Source of the DNA: Loxodes magnus | Taxonomy: Eukaryota; Ciliophora; Karyorelictea; Loxodida; Loxodidae | Length of the DNA stretch: 64,000 nucleotides | Assembly (NCBI GenBank): GCA_946699065.1 | Contig: CAMPDV010000135.1 | Location: 124,001-188,000 of the forward strand | Direction of reading: 5' to 3' | Shown: positions 45,341 through 58,800 of the stretch, piece after piece | How positions within the stretch are numbered: the first letter of the stretch is position 1 | Layout: each line of letters begins with the position of its first letter | Program-made: the position numbers and the translations under genes | Notes under the pieces: generated by a model | Databases searched by the model: none | Seen by the model: only the letters and a program-made list of their open reading frames with translations | What the model was told of the DNA's origin: nothing

Positions 45341-48145
45341 TCACTTAATGCGTCTGTACTGTTTGATCTTGTTGAGTTAGTATTTTTTTATTTTCCAAGC
45401 TTAAAACGATTATAGAATTGCTTACTTTATAACTATAGCTACATGCTTATTATTTCGCTTATTTGCTTAGATGTCATTCTTTCTACTTCTAAATCTTCTA
45501 GAAATAACTAATTAGAATCCTAATTAGATCTATGACTGCTTAATTTATTATATTTGTTATGCTCTTTTAGTAAATTGTTAGCTTATGAGTTTAGGACTTG
45601 GATTTACCTATTTATCTGATTGAAATTTCCTTGCATTTATTAAGCTCATTTAATCTTATTAGAAGATCCCATAGTTGTGCTATTAGGACTGAAATAATTA
45701 ATTTTACCTGTTGAATATGGAATTTGCTTTTGTTCTTGGATCAACACTTTTACTACTTCTTATTTAGATTTCGGGACTCTATTCTCTCTCAGTATATTTG
45801 AATATTTTTTCCATAACCTTGTCTTTTTATTAATAAGCGTTAGAAACTAAGAAATGTAGGGCTTATTTTTAAACTTTATGCTAATTTAATTGCGGAAGAG
45901 TAATACCTTGCTCGATTTGTTAATTGGGAGTTGTTTTCTCTCATTATTTAAGATCTTTTAATTTTTGCTCCTTTTAAATTTTTCTCATTTCATTAATTTA
46001 GCTTTGCTCATACTGTTGAATATACTTTCCATCTATTTCATTCATACTTGTTTATTCCCTCAATGTTTGGCACTAATGACTTTAATCTTCCTTTTTTTAT
46101 TGAATCGAAGGAATTTAATTATATGAAACTTGTTGACTTTATTATTAATTATTCTAACTAAGATTGCTTTTAATATCAGCTGCTTGACTTATCTTCGAGT
46201 TTTCCATATTATTTGCTATCAATTGGCTTTGTAGTTTTTCGAATAATTATCCTGATGCTTATAACTGAAGATCGACTGCTGCTTTGATTGTACCATATGT
46301 AATGATACTTCTTTTGAGATTAGGACTTGCCGATTTCCTGTCAGTATATTTTTAATTTACTTTGTAATTTATTTTTTACAAATTTGCTTCTGCGTATGCT
46401 TGTTAGCCATTTGGAATAATAAAATGTCTTCTGAATATTTCTTTTCCAATGTTTGAAATAATAGTCTATTTTTTAGTTTTTTCCTTGAATTACTCTAATC
46501 CTTCAATTTATATCAAGCCATCTTTGATAAGTCTTTTAATAAGTTAATCAGAAAGTCCATGATTTTTTTGAGTTAGCAATAATTCTGAGTAATATTCTTT
46601 ATACTGCCCTACAATTTACAAAGCATGAGTTATTTTTTTCTCAATTATAAGAAAAATAACATTAAGATCATTATACAGCTCATATTATTTCTCTAATACT
46701 CATTTTTCCTCTTCTGCATCTAGCAATGGCTTCTGATTTAAAATAAAGAACTTTCCAAGTCAGTTTTATTACTAGAACTTTTTAACAGGCCCTAACTATG
46801 TGTTTCTGTCAATTCTATCTATTTTTTATAGAAGGTAATTAAGTTATAAAGCTGCTAGTGCTATTTATTTTTATTTTCATTACTTAGACTAGATTTGAGT
46901 AAGAAAATTCTTAGATTTTGAATGTGACTCTTAGTTTTTAAATTTGAAGATGTAATCGAAGTTCTCACTTCATAAATATGATTGCTAATCTTTCATTTAG
47001 CTTTTCATTAAGTAAAGTAGAACTTCATCCCTTTGTTATTAATACTCTACTAATTATCTGTTAAGAAGAGTCAATTACTAGCTTTTATCCTATAATTAGT
47101 TATTTAGACTTAACTTCATCATCATTATTTGGTTGTATTTTTCAATTATCTCATTTGTATCTGATGACTGGAAAAACTTGTAGAACTTATCTCATTGTAA
47201 TTGTGTATTTCTTACTTAAAGCTACTAAATTAGCTTTATCTCTGTAATATACTGCTATTCTTACTTAAGGATTTAAAGTCTTTTCCTCAGTTATTTGATT
47301 CTCTATTTATCTTATTTTTATTTAAGTTGTTTCTCTTCATAAAGCAGGTTTTGTTCATTCAGATTCTATTATAGATTAATTTTGTATTATTACCTTTCTT
47401 CTTTCTTTTAAGTATGCATTTCTAGTAGAGCATCTTTTTGCATCCTAATAGTGCTCTATTTTTGTAATTACGTTTGCTTGTTTAGATTTAGTGATCGCTG
47501 AATATTCTTAATCTACTCTAGTCTAATTTCCAGGTTCTCAATTATAGATATTATTTATTCCACTCTCTCATGAGTGATTTGGCATTCTTTCTTTAACCTT
47601 TTTTTAACATGATTATATGTACAGTTGTTTTGTTATAGTCTCACTCTATATAAAATATTACTTTTCTTCATGGAATTTTCGCATGTTTTATTCAATAGAT
47701 TCAGCTTTGGTAAAAAGATCTCAATCAATTCCTTTTTTTTCTTATTGCAGCTTAATTTCTTCTAGTTCCTTTTATAAGTGAATAAGCTGTATTTAACGCT
47801 CTTAATTTTGAATTTAGTACTTATTTAGAATTTTTTACATCAGTTTGCTGTTAAATTCGTTAGTTGTACGTACCGGCTTCTCTCCAACTTCTTAATTCTC
47901 CTGATTTGTTTTTAATCTTTTGATTGACTTTCATTCTGTAACAGTATTGGCTTTCGCTAAATACTCACTAGAGTAAAAAATAAAGCTTACCTTAATTAGG
48001 CAGACATTTCTCCTTCTTACAACTAGTTTGCTTATTACAAAGCTAGGTTGGGAGGTTCTTCTTATAGTTAAATGTGCTTAGAATAATCGACTGATAGACT
48101 TTTCATAGTCTACCTCTTAAAATGAATTTCTTATTAGTTAGACAT
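45341..48145 (-). CDS. Large coiled-coil, Gln-rich protein
   Basis: A 917-residue protein from three exons joined over introns of 23 and 28 nt. Residues about 60-190 and 260-420 are coiled coil. A helical region at about 440-560 holds ITHALQIVGQYKEYYSELLL. From about 600 it is disordered and Gln/Ser-rich with short repeats such as SKSVDPRTK. The C-terminal 40 residues (QAILQSFQAWKIKKYQ) resemble an IQ or Sfi1-type helix that could bind calmodulin or centrin. Together this suggests a basal-body or cortical scaffold, but that is inference. Frame choice is clear from the coiled-coil pattern, because the other frames give hydrophobic noise or more TGA. Stop TGA at 45341. Confidence 0.75.
47366..47393 (-). 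other. Intron, 28 nt
   Basis: Begins GTAATAATAC and ends CTATAATAG on the minus strand. It joins NAYLKERRK to NLNEQNLLYEEK and keeps the coiled coil in frame. Confidence 0.82.
47968..47990 (-). other. Intron, 23 nt
   Basis: Begins GTAAGCTTTA and ends TACTCTAG on the minus strand, in the first 60 codons of the coiled-coil gene. Its removal gives AQLSEYLAKANTV in the frame used downstream. Confidence 0.8.
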
Positions 48146-48345
48146 TAATAATATACTATTATTACCTATTCCCTTTTATCAATCATATCAGTTCGTTATA
48201 CTCTTTACTTCTTTATAGTCATTACATATGCTATCTGTATACAGAAAGCAGTATAGCCATGGATAGGAGTATGAGAAATATAAGGTTATATTAAGAGTAG
48301 CAAAAGTGAGAGGAAGGTTAAAGTTAATTAAAATAGTTAGTTAAA

Positions 48346-49194
48346 ATGCAACTTAATCAGAAAAATACTGGAGATAGTCTATTTTAAAACTAGACTGTCA
48401 TTGAATCCCCATATCGATAAAACATAATCACTCCTAATGTCAAATTCCCTTCTATTTAGAATTCATAAAGAGCTAAGTCTATTGATGATTCGCAAAGCAG
48501 ACTCTTTAATATTAAAAAGAATAGAAAGGATGTTGAAGAAGAAATAAAGCTTTTGCAGAATAGATTGAAGCTGCTTTAGATGGAAGATGAAAGGACTAGT
48601 AAAAATATATAAGAAACTTAGAAAAAGGCTGGTTATATTGAGACTTTATAAGCAAGAGCTGAAGAAAAGCAAAAAAGGAAGGAAAAAATAACGAAGGAAA
48701 GAGAGGAACATGTTTAGAAATAGAAACTGTAAATAGCTTAGAGGAAGATAGAACATTAATCTAAGCACTAAAGGTAATAAGAAATACTTGCCCAAAAGTA
48801 GTTGAATGCTTAAGAAATTAAAGATATTTCTAAATAAATCAAGCAAACTATAGAAAAGTCAAGGCAAAATGTATTTCAGTACAGCTCTAAAATAGCCCAG
48901 CTTCATTAGCATCAAAAAGAACTTCGAAAAACTAAGAGAGAATAATGGCAACAAGTTAAAGAGAAGAATAGGAGAGAATACTAGTAGAGAGTTGAGTAAG
49001 AATAGAATGAAATGTAAAAGAGGAAGGATATGCTCATATTATTGGAATAATAGGAGTTTGATCTTATAGAAAACCTCAAAAATAAATAGCAAGAGCAAAG
49101 AAGCGCCTACAAGGATTTGGAGTCAATTATTCTTTCAGGCGCAGGTCGTAATATAAGAAAATCATTGTAACTACTCCTCATAATGCCATTTTGA
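48346..49194 (+). CDS. Coiled-coil protein, 282 residues
   Basis: The first 65 residues are Ser/Pro/Asn-rich. From about 70 to 260 there is one nearly unbroken, highly charged coiled coil (Lys/Glu/Gln/Arg) with many Gln as TAA/TAG. It ends with a short hydrophobic tail (LLLIMPF) and TGA. The segment SAYKDLESIILSGAG near the end looks like a conserved patch. No TGA Trp occurs in the gene. The lengthy single helix resembles CCDC-type ciliary or trichocyst-associated proteins; I do not name a family. Confidence 0.75.
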
Positions 49195-49318
49195 TTAATT
49201 AAGCTTAAATAAAATTAAGAAAAGCTAGAAATAGTTATTAGTAATGAATGATATGAATTTAAATAAAGGCAAGTTAATATCTATATAAAATATACCTATT
49301 ATTTTTATTATCTTTATA

Positions 49319-49747
49319 ATGGAGTGTATTGCAGGTCATACATATGAACATGAATAAGGAACCTATTTTATTTTATGCACACGATGTGGTGATGTTCGTT
49401 TTCTAGAATCCCCTTGAACTTTACCTAAAATTTTTGCTGCTTCTATCGATGGAAAATTTAACATATTTACAGAGTTTACTGATGGAGTTGTAATCAAAAA
49501 CCATGGAAACCATTTTGGAAAGCACAGACTTAAAGTAGACTAGAAGACAGGAGCTATTACACCAGAATTAAGTACTGGAGTTGGTTTGTATCATATAAAA
49601 TGGTATATTAATGGATAGCTAAAAATGTGTGTAGCGACTTGTGGACCTAATTTGGAAGGACTTGAACTTACTGCTGAAGCAAAGGAATCAGGATGGATAT
49701 ATAGCGAAGGACAACTAATCCCTCCATTGAAACTTATTAGAGAATGA
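49319..49747 (+). CDS. Compact 142-residue protein, possible Zn-binding
   Basis: A globular, non-repetitive protein with balanced composition, so coding is clear. Cys pairs CTRC (residues 20-23) and CVATC (near 111-115) are placed so that they could bind one metal ion together. Most of the rest is beta-like (FNIFTEFTDGVVIKNHG, LYHIKWYINGQLKM). The C-terminal part (SGWIYSEGQLIPPLKLI) looks conserved in style. TGA codes Trp in SPWTL. I do not recognise the family. The neighbour upstream ends 124 bases away on the same strand. Confidence 0.75.
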
Positions 49748-50377
49748 TTTATTTCACTATTTATTGATCAAAATTAATCCTAAAAAGCATTAAGATATTA
49801 CTTAAATATTATAATCCTCTAATATAAAACCAATGATTTAGTAATTATTACACTATCAATCATTAATAGCTTAAAATATTATATCAACAGGATGATTAGA
49901 TCACGCTAACTATTTGGATAATTAGAAGTCTAATTTATAAACAAATATCTCCTAATAATGGCAGCATTCTATTTACTTATATATCTTATAATAGTTATTT
50001 TCCCTCTAGTATTATAGTCTAAAATGAATTTATTCTGTTTTCCTTGTGATATCTTATTAGTATTATCAAGTATTCAATTTATATAAGCAATATTAACTTA
50101 TTCTTTAACTATATTTTGTGATTTTAGTTAGTGAACAAATCTAAAATTGTATTAGTAATTTAATTTATCACAACAAACTTAAAATATTTTAGATGCTTCA
50201 GTAAAAAGCTGAAGTAAGTCAATGATTAAAAATAGAGATAATAAGGAAAATATAAATAGAAAGTAAGCTAAAATTAGGGTAAATATATATCTTAGTACAA
50301 TTTTATAAAGCTTACATAAATTCCTTCATTTACTTTTTAAGGGAATATAAGCCTATTTTTTAGTTTTTATTATAAAG
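49748..50377. other. Intergenic, upstream of eL41
   Basis: About 630 bases. It should contain the promoter of the ribosomal protein gene. No clear motif beyond A+T-rich tracts. Confidence 0.55.
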
Positions 50378-50455
50378 ATGAGGGAGAAGTGGAGAAAGAA
50401 GAGAATGAGAAGACTCAAGCGCAAGCGCAGAAAGATGAGAGCTAAGGCTAAGTGA
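50378..50455 (+). CDS. RPL41: Ribosomal protein eL41 (25 residues)
   Basis: The shortest protein of the eukaryotic ribosome. It sits as a single basic helix at the bridge between the subunits. The 25 codons give MREKWRKKRMRRLKRKRRKM and then RAKAK, almost the universal eL41 sequence; the stop is TGA. Codons are rich in G (AGA, AAG, CGC), unlike the flanks, which fits high expression. It has TGG for its only Trp and no TAA/TAG Gln, so it is readable in any code. It needs no intron. Too short for ordinary ORF filters, but the match is exact enough to be certain. Confidence 0.96.
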   Translation: MREKWRKKRMRRLKRKRRKMRAKAK

Positions 50456-50632
50456 GACATTCAAATAATTTTATTAAACTTGTTAATTCACTAATTTATC
50501 CTATAAACCTATTAGTTTTCTATTCACTGTAGCTTCTTGTCTATGAATACTAGAGACTTGGTTTAGGTAGTAATATCAAATAGAGCTTATTTAATTAATT
50601 ATTTTCTAAATAAGAAACATAATATATTTTTA

Positions 50633-52357
50633 ATGCTCAACCAAGAATCCCAAAGCACTTAAAGCTCAAACTAAATATTAAGCCAAATGTAATCTCAAAA
50701 ATCTATGTTTGGATATCAAAACTACAAGCTCTGAGGCTATAGATCAGCACCTAGGAAAATGACACGAAACTTTTACTTAGCAAACCCTTCTTAAAAACTG
50801 TAGAAAACACTTTCCTGAACTGATTTAAACTTAAACTATGCTGTTCCAATTATTTAGTCTTTAAAGAAGAAGCAATAGAGTCTGTAATATTTACCTTTTA
50901 ATGTTAAAACGTTCACAATATCTCAACTTCCTGATGACTTAATGGAGTATTTTTAAGTCTAGATGAAGAACTCTTTAACATAGTAATATGACTCTAAGGA
51001 AAATACAATTGAAAGTACTTTTTAGGTATCAAAGCAAAATGCCAAGGAAAACGATTTTCATTTTTAAGAAAGCCAACTTGAGAAATTAGAAAGGATTTCT
51101 GATATTGAGAACATTAATTCCAACGAATAATCAGTGAACAAGAAACTAAAAAAATTGTCTTTGAATACTGAAGAATCCTTAAGTTAGGAAAGTGCCTAAC
51201 TCTGAACCACTAGTACCAATCCTTTAATAAGTCCACATTTTCCTTAAATTAAACGATAATTTAACAAGAATATAAAGCAATCCCTTTCACAAGCATCTTA
51301 TAACCAAAAAATGATTAAATAGTTTGGCAAATACAACAAGCAGTTTCAAACGAATAAAAGATAGCAAAATTAGGATTCTTAATTAGATAAAATTGAAAAT
51401 ATAATGCAAAGCCAAGAAAATTTAAGGAGTACACTAAACTTAGATTCAGATTTTGAATAGAAAGAGATTGAAAGTAAAGAACCTAAGAAAATGGCTAAAA
51501 AACATAAAAAGTTTAGCATAAAGTAACATTTACGTATCTTGGAAAAAACTAAAAAAGAAAAATAAAGAAGACCTTGTAGTTAAACTTTGAAAATTGACAA
51601 ACCTTTCTAAATCATCTAAATGGATGAGGATACAGGTTTTATTAATACTTACGATGAAGTTTAAAAAAAACCTCCTTAAACTAATATTTTAAAGAATTCA
51701 ATGTGCAAACAAGTAAGATAATGCTACAAACTCGATATATTCGCTAAATACTCTCCAATATAAATACCCAAAGCAGATAATTAGTACGTTAGTAAGAGAA
51801 AGAAAGAAAAAACTTTAGAAAAAGCAACAGATCAATAAAACAAAAAAGGATCACAATTTTAGAATATATAAAAGGATATTTAAGACTTACAATCTGTTAT
51901 CTTCAATCCAATAATGAAAAATGCTCGTTTCTATAAAGAAAAATTCAACAAATATAGCATAGTTTTTAATTAAATTACTTCATTGATCTTTTATCTTATA
52001 AAATATTTCTATATTAGAATCCTTTATAGCTCTTAATAAACTATCTATAAGATTATTTTTATTTATAACTATTTAATTGCTTCAAAGTACTTTATTTAAT
52101 ACTGTGCTATCAAAACGTAAAACTATGAAAATTACATTTAATACCAGAGATAAAGAAATTAAAAAATAGTTGTTTATGATAAGCTTAGAATTAAACTAAA
52201 AGTAAATAGATTACATTAATAAAGGTATTTTAATAGAGAAATATAAAGGAAAAGCTAATAATACTATTAGAATCATTAATTAGTCTCAAAATATTTCTAG
52301 TTTTAGTTCCTATTTCATTTTCCATCATTCCAAATATTACACTCTTCACAATTATGA
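50633..52357 (+). CDS. Gln/Lys/Ser-rich hypothetical protein
   Basis: A frame of 574 residues, convincing up to about residue 442 (near 51960). It is mostly disordered (Ser, Asn, Gln, Lys). Some conserved-looking patches are YNYKLW-like turns near residue 35, IDKPFQIIQMDEDTGF near 325 and FNPIMKNARFYKEKF near 430. TGA codes Trp at three places in the first 200 residues. No domain is recognised. The first in-frame TGA after the convincing part is at 52355, giving about 130 weak residues. A 31-nt GT...AG candidate (51927-51957) would instead give a stop at 51984-51986. The true end is therefore open. Confidence 0.65.
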
Positions 52358-52415
52358 GCCTTTCAGTTAAAATTTGAGGTAATATTGATAGTAAAATAAG
52401 AAAGCAACATATACA

Positions 52416-53042
52416 ATGTAAAAGGGAACTTGAAGAAAGGATTAATTCAGCTTATTAAGATTTTAAGAGTAAAATAAAGGGGAAGAATTGGAAGATAGAT
52501 TACATTATGAAACGAGCAAAGATTGCTTTAATTAGATAAAGCTAATCAAAAGTATAGTGTATAAATCACAAATTTAATAGAGAAATACTTATTATAGAGT
52601 TAGATATTAATAGAAAAATTTAGAGCTAAGTTAAGTTTAATCAACTATTTTAGAAAAAATAGCATAAATATTAAATTATAGTAAGGTATATTAATTTAAA
52701 ATTTCTTAGAAATAAAATAGACTACTAAAGAGTTCTTTTTATATCGATAAATGTTTAATGAATTAGGAAGCATATCGTAAGAATATAGCAAAATAACTGT
52801 TAATTAGCATAAACCTTTTCACAGTGCCAAGAATCTCACTCTTATTTTAAAGACTTAAAAATGTAGATATTAGTAATATCATTTTAGTTCTCAGAAATTA
52901 AAATTAATACAGACTTTGCTTTAAATTGCTTTGCTTGGATGATTAAATAAATACACTTTTTCTGTACTAGAACTAACTATTTTTTAATTAAATAACTTCA
53001 TAACTCTCCAAAATGGCAGGCTATTTTAGGTTATCCTAATGA
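52416..53042 (+). CDS. Doubtful 208-residue ORF
   Basis: Starts with ATG, reads one TGA near the start as Trp, and ends at TGA 53040. Composition is Gln/Leu/Ile/Lys-rich with some mixed codons. No motif is seen. The frame is only modestly longer than expected by chance, so it is a candidate only. Confidence 0.25.
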
Positions 53043-55815
53043 AAAATTGTTAATTTTCTTATTAAATATTTATCTAAAGTATTAAAATAGAAAAATATAA
53101 GCATTGCAGTTAGATAAATAAGCTTAAGAAAGAGAATTTTAAGCAATTTTATCTTTCCATAAGTAAAAGAAACGTATTTGGTTTTAAGCCAAATCGCACT
53201 GATAATATTTAATCATCCTACTTTTAAATATCCTATTAGATGTAAATAAAACGCTGCTAAATTTCTTAATTTTATAGTCACATATAATTAAGCAATATCT
53301 TAGCAATTAAGAGCATTGAGAAAATTAAATGCTTATATAGTATTCAAACTAAGTGAAAGGATTTAGCTTTCTTTCTAATTATCTATTTGAGATAATGGTA
53401 ATATGAGTCTTTAAAATAACTATAGAAATCTTTTAATATAATGAATATAATGTAAGTTAAGTTTGCTTTATAGATAAGTAAGACTCTCTATTTATAGACA
53501 TAAATCGTTTACTATTTATGTTTTATTCATTGAGGTAAAGTAAAATAACCTATACATTTTTTATCGTTCTTGTTGAGCAAAACTTGGCAAAAGATTTATA
53601 TCTCCTTTGTATCTTTAGTATGACAGTAGTAAGAAATGTTTATTTTCAAATAATTGGAATCAATTATCAGAACCATATTCTGTAATTATTTAATTTAATA
53701 TAAAGCTTAGCTTTACTTTATTTAATATATGCTAGCTAGCTTTAACTTTAAATAATAAATTGAAGTCTATTTCTTACATATACTATACTTGTAAATTATG
53801 CTCAATTTATAAAGATCATTACTCATTAAAACTGAGAGTAAAATAAAAATATATAAAGATGATTGAGAAGAACTAGTTGGATATATTGATTAATTTCTAC
53901 TTAAATCATTAAAAGTATATAATAGGCATAACTCTAGGCTTTAGTTACATAAGCTTATTATATTTACAATAATCATTAAACCAAAACTCTATAATTAAAA
54001 TTTTAGCACAGTTATGTCATTATTTTGCAATGATCTCTGTCTAAAACCTCATAATTAAAGGTTCTAAAAGTAAATTCTAAAGATAACATTTCAGCAAAAG
54101 CAAGCAAGGAACATTTATAAAATGCTTAAGGAGATCAATAGTGATTTAATTAATTTAAATTTAAGTGCTAGTTTATAAGATTTGAGATAATCACTATTAA
54201 TAAGAAATTCCATTTGATAAATATAATAGTTAAAATGTAACTTTAATATCTGGGAAATCTTATTGACATTATCACAAAAAGCTGCCTGCAAAACAATAAA
54301 TTTACTTTATGATTGTGAAATAAATATGAGATTTTTAAATTTAGTAAATTATAAACTAGCAAATGGACTTAGAACGAGGGAAATATGCTAAGGAATTTTT
54401 TAAAAATCAAATTCATATTATTGTAAAAAAGGGTATAAATTATGAATGCTTGTAAAGAAATATTAAAATAAAGTCTAACTAAAATATATATACTCAAAGA
54501 AATATAAATGCACTATATAAATAAATTTACCTCTTCAGATAATCAATAATTATATCAGCGTGATAACCATTAATAAAGAAAAATTAAATTGCGTCTAAAA
54601 TAAAAGCCTATAGAGAAAAAAATAATCTGAAGGCTTAAACTTTGATTTATATTTCTGAAATAATTAATAGAAAGTTTAGTAGTGATATGATTGATAGATT
54701 TAATTAAGTTTATTCTTAAAAGCTTTATGTTAAACTTACATAAAATCCCTCTAATTCGGTTCTCGCTTACGTAAATTATAATGAGTATGAATGATAGCAA
54801 CTAGAAAAATATAGTAATTGTATTTTGAAAGTGAATTATTTAAAAAATGTTTTAAAGGTAAGTGATTATATTTATTTATCTTTCATTCTCAACTTTTTTA
54901 AAAAGCATACTCGAACTATTAAATTCGATAAATCAAAAAATAGCCTGAAATCAAAAAATCTCAGTAGTTGTCTCTTGCTATACTTCCTCTTTATAATGTA
55001 ACTGTTTTTAAAGCCATCATACTAAAAATTGTTCTAATTATTAAATTTTATTTATAAATATTTCTGAGCTTATAGAAACTTCCTAGCCTTTTAATATTTT
55101 TACCTTTCACATGATCTTTTCTTATTTTTGAAATTAATCTTGACTGAAATTTATTTTAGATGAATCTTAATTTCTTTAAATAAAATTAAAACAGGAAGAA
55201 AGAAAAATCTGTAAAGTTTTTTTACCTTCTTAGTAAGGAGGATTAAAGCTCTTTATTTTTTTGATATTTTCTTAATTTTTTAATTATTGCTATTACATTA
55301 GCCATTTACAATTCCAATATCATTCATCTAAAATTTAAAGTTGCTAGTAAATTGCTAATGACACAAATTAAGCATAATCTTAATTTAAATGAAGTATATT
55401 AAAGTATAAAATGCTATTTACTTGTAGAGATATAACACTTAAGAGAAACAGTTTTTGAGTTTATAAGTAAATAGGTAATTTTCAATTTCAAGGATAGATT
55501 GTATAGTAACTAGATTTACTAAACTAATTTATTTTAATAGTTAAAAGATTTAGTTGCCTTTTAAAAGCTAAAAAATGAATATGGCGCTTGTTATAAAAGT
55601 AGATAATTAGAATGTAGAATTCTTAGAAGTTAGAGTAAAGATAGCTATATATTATAGCAAGATTTTTAAATTAAAACTTGGAACATTAAGTTAATGACGC
55701 TAGATAGCTAATCTTTTTCTTCAATACTATAAATTCCTTCATATTAAACAATATACACATATTTTTAAAAGCATCAATTATGGAAATTCCTATTTTAAAG
55801 CTATAAAAAATTAAT
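53043..55815. other. Long intergenic region
   Basis: About 2.8 kb, the longest gene-poor stretch. It is A+T-rich with frequent oligo-A/T and TTTAAA-like words. A 66-codon frame near 54015 and a few others are too short to support. No tRNA-like clover arms, tandem repeats or mobile-element ends were found by eye. Confidence 0.55.
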
Positions 55816-58800
55816 ATGAAGTCTGTAATCATGTTGACGCTTTTATTACTAACTTTTGGTAGCGCCTTTCAAAGCCTCGAGGTTTATTTGCTTTTCAGCA
55901 GGTAGACATAAGATTTAGAAAAACACGTTTGAACTTAGTTAGTTGATTATGCTAACTATGCAGTATTTAAAAATAATTCTGAAGCATTACATTTGAAAAT
56001 TAAGAATAGAGAGATTTGAAGGGTGGAAGATATCTTAGTTTTAGAAAAAGAAGTTAGCTAGAAACTTCATGAGAGTGATGGCTTTTTGCTTTTAGACATA
56101 ACAGAAAAAAGTTAGTTTACATAGATACTGCAGATAATTGCTTAAAAATTCCAAATTCCTCTTTTAATAGCTAGTAGATTAGAAATGATACTGCTAAATA
56201 CTTCAGTGTAAATACTACCAACATTCAAGACAGAAGGAATAATTTTAAATGCATTGATGGAAAGATTTGAATTCAATAATATTATAATTATACAACAAAG
56301 CAGCTTAAAATATTAAGAGTCTCTTCATTATATAGACTAGAAAAGAATAAATCAAATATTCACTTTATAGAATTAAGAATATGAATAGTTCTATTTGCAT
56401 GATAAATTTTCCAGTGAGTTGAAATCAGCTGGTGCTCCAATATTCATACTATCCGCCGAAGAATCTTTCACTCTAGAAATTTTAGAAATATCAGAAAACG
56501 CAAAAATTACTGGAGAAGGATTCGCATGAATTCTTTCTCTATACTCTAGTTTTATTCTGAAAAAATAGAATTTACCATCTTTTGATTTACTCTAAAATGG
56601 AATTCTAGGTTTGTAAATACCAATAAATAATCCTTCTAATGAATTAGAATTGATATGGAGTTATATAAAGTTATATTTCGATTAGTTGAGCATTTCAGTT
56701 ATATAGGAGATGACAAAAAGTCAAATGTATTTGAAATAGTTTATCTTAAGATTCAATTAAAAATACTAAAATTAGTTTCTTGAAAGCTTAAATATGGTCA
56801 ATAAATAAGACTAATTGAATGTTTTGACTTAGAAAATTTATAACTTGGAATTGATTGCTTAACTTAAAAATATTACATGGCCTGGAAATACATAAGCCAA
56901 ACCTACCAATAAAGTATCATTAGCTTTTTCTTATGAAATGGCTGACTATACACCTTTAGGTGAATTTTCTTTTGTGGATTGAGCAGTACAAGATACACTT
57001 AGATGTGCTACAATAGAGATTAATAAATAGAGAAACCTTCTAAGTAATTTCAATTTTCAAGCTAATGGACTTAGCTACGGGTAAATGTGATTTGATAGAG
57101 ACTATGAAATTAGCCATTTAATTCCTGATATTGATAGGTTAGGAGTGGCTCATGTAGTAAAGTTCGTAGATCCTATTAAACCAACCTCTGATTTGTTGAA
57201 AGAGTATGACGTAGAGATTCCTTTTATTACAGTTTCAAATGAAGACTCTTTAGCCTAGACAGATTTCTAATGAGATACATATAATTATGCTCATTACTCT
57301 GAGTTTGGGGAAACAATTCTAAAATTTATTCATAAAAATCATTGGGAAAAAATAGGAGTTTATACAGAAGATATAAGTGAATACAAAGTAATAGCTGATT
57401 ATATCATAAATAACACTGACAGGTATAACATCCAAATTATTAGCAATCTTGAGTACAAAATTATTCCTTGGCTTTTAAGTGGAGATGTAGATACAAGAAT
57501 AGTCGGATATTAGCCTATTATCAAAGATATTGTAGAAAATCAAATACGTATAATGGTTCTTCTTGCTTGGGTACCAACTCAGGTAGATTGAGGATATTAA
57601 TTAATGCAAGCCGGAGCTGAAGCTGGAGACTTTGTATTTGTAGGCCACAACGCAGCAAATTATATAGTAATGAGTGATTAGGCAAAGTAATATGGGTAAT
57701 AAGTATTTGTAGATCTATTTGTTGGAAGTTGGGTTTTTATTCATCCTATAAGTTGAAAAAGCGAAGTTGGCTAGGAATAACTGGAGTCTTATAAGCAGTG
57801 TGTGGTTAATATTTTAGAAGACTGGTAATGCTATTTTTGGGACGAAGCGTATATTGTGGCACATGCTATTTAAGAAATAATCAATAAGGGAGAAGATTAT
57901 AATGATCCAAGAATAATGTAAAACACTATAAGAGGAATTGACTTTATTGGAGCTTCAGGTAGAGTAAGGTTTAAAAGAAATAAGTTTAGAGCTGATAATT
58001 TGTTTTTATTCAAAAGTTTGCAATAAATAGATTAAGATTAATATGAGTTTGTATATAATGGTTAGTACTGTCCTGGATGTGCTATCATTTGAAATTTCGA
58101 AAATTCTATTCTCTATAAAAATTCGATAAAAATTCCTCATGATCATTTTCCATAATATGAAGATTGTCCTTTTACAACTAGATATCTTTCTGACTATAAA
58201 GATGGTTTTATAGTCTAAATAAAAATATTAGCAGGTGTTACGATACTAGCAATAGTTTCATTAGCTCTAGGAATTGTGGTTTGGAGAAAAAGAAAATACA
58301 ATAAATTGACAAAGGAACATTATTCTACTTAGGAAGACGATTTTTATTTAGCTGAAATCGTTTTTAAGTGTTTCTAATAGCTTTCTGTAGGACCTGGATT
58401 AGCTTCTTTAAACAATATTTTAGATTGAATAGTCAATATGTTCTCCCTCAATATCTAAATAAGATAAGTATTCTGAATAATCTTTTGGATTTGCTTTGGA
58501 ATATAATCTTTATTCCTTTTGCTTATGATTGCTTTTATAGCTAAAATAGAAATTAAGTTTGAAAATTATTACATCCTAAGGAAGATTGGGTAGTTTTCTT
58601 TCTTTATTCTTCCTTTTATTGGAGAATTGCTTTTCATACCTATTATTTTTGTTTTAACTGATGTATTTTAATGCTTAAAAGCTGTTGATTATGATTTGGA
58701 TGGCTAATTATCCTATAATGAAAGCTTCCTTAAAAAAGATTGCTATACTAATTGTGGTTCCTAGAAGCACATTATTTCTGTAATATGTGCCGCATTTGGT

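Noticed and set aside
54015-54220. 66-codon frame in the long gene-poor region
   Set aside because: Too short and without motif.
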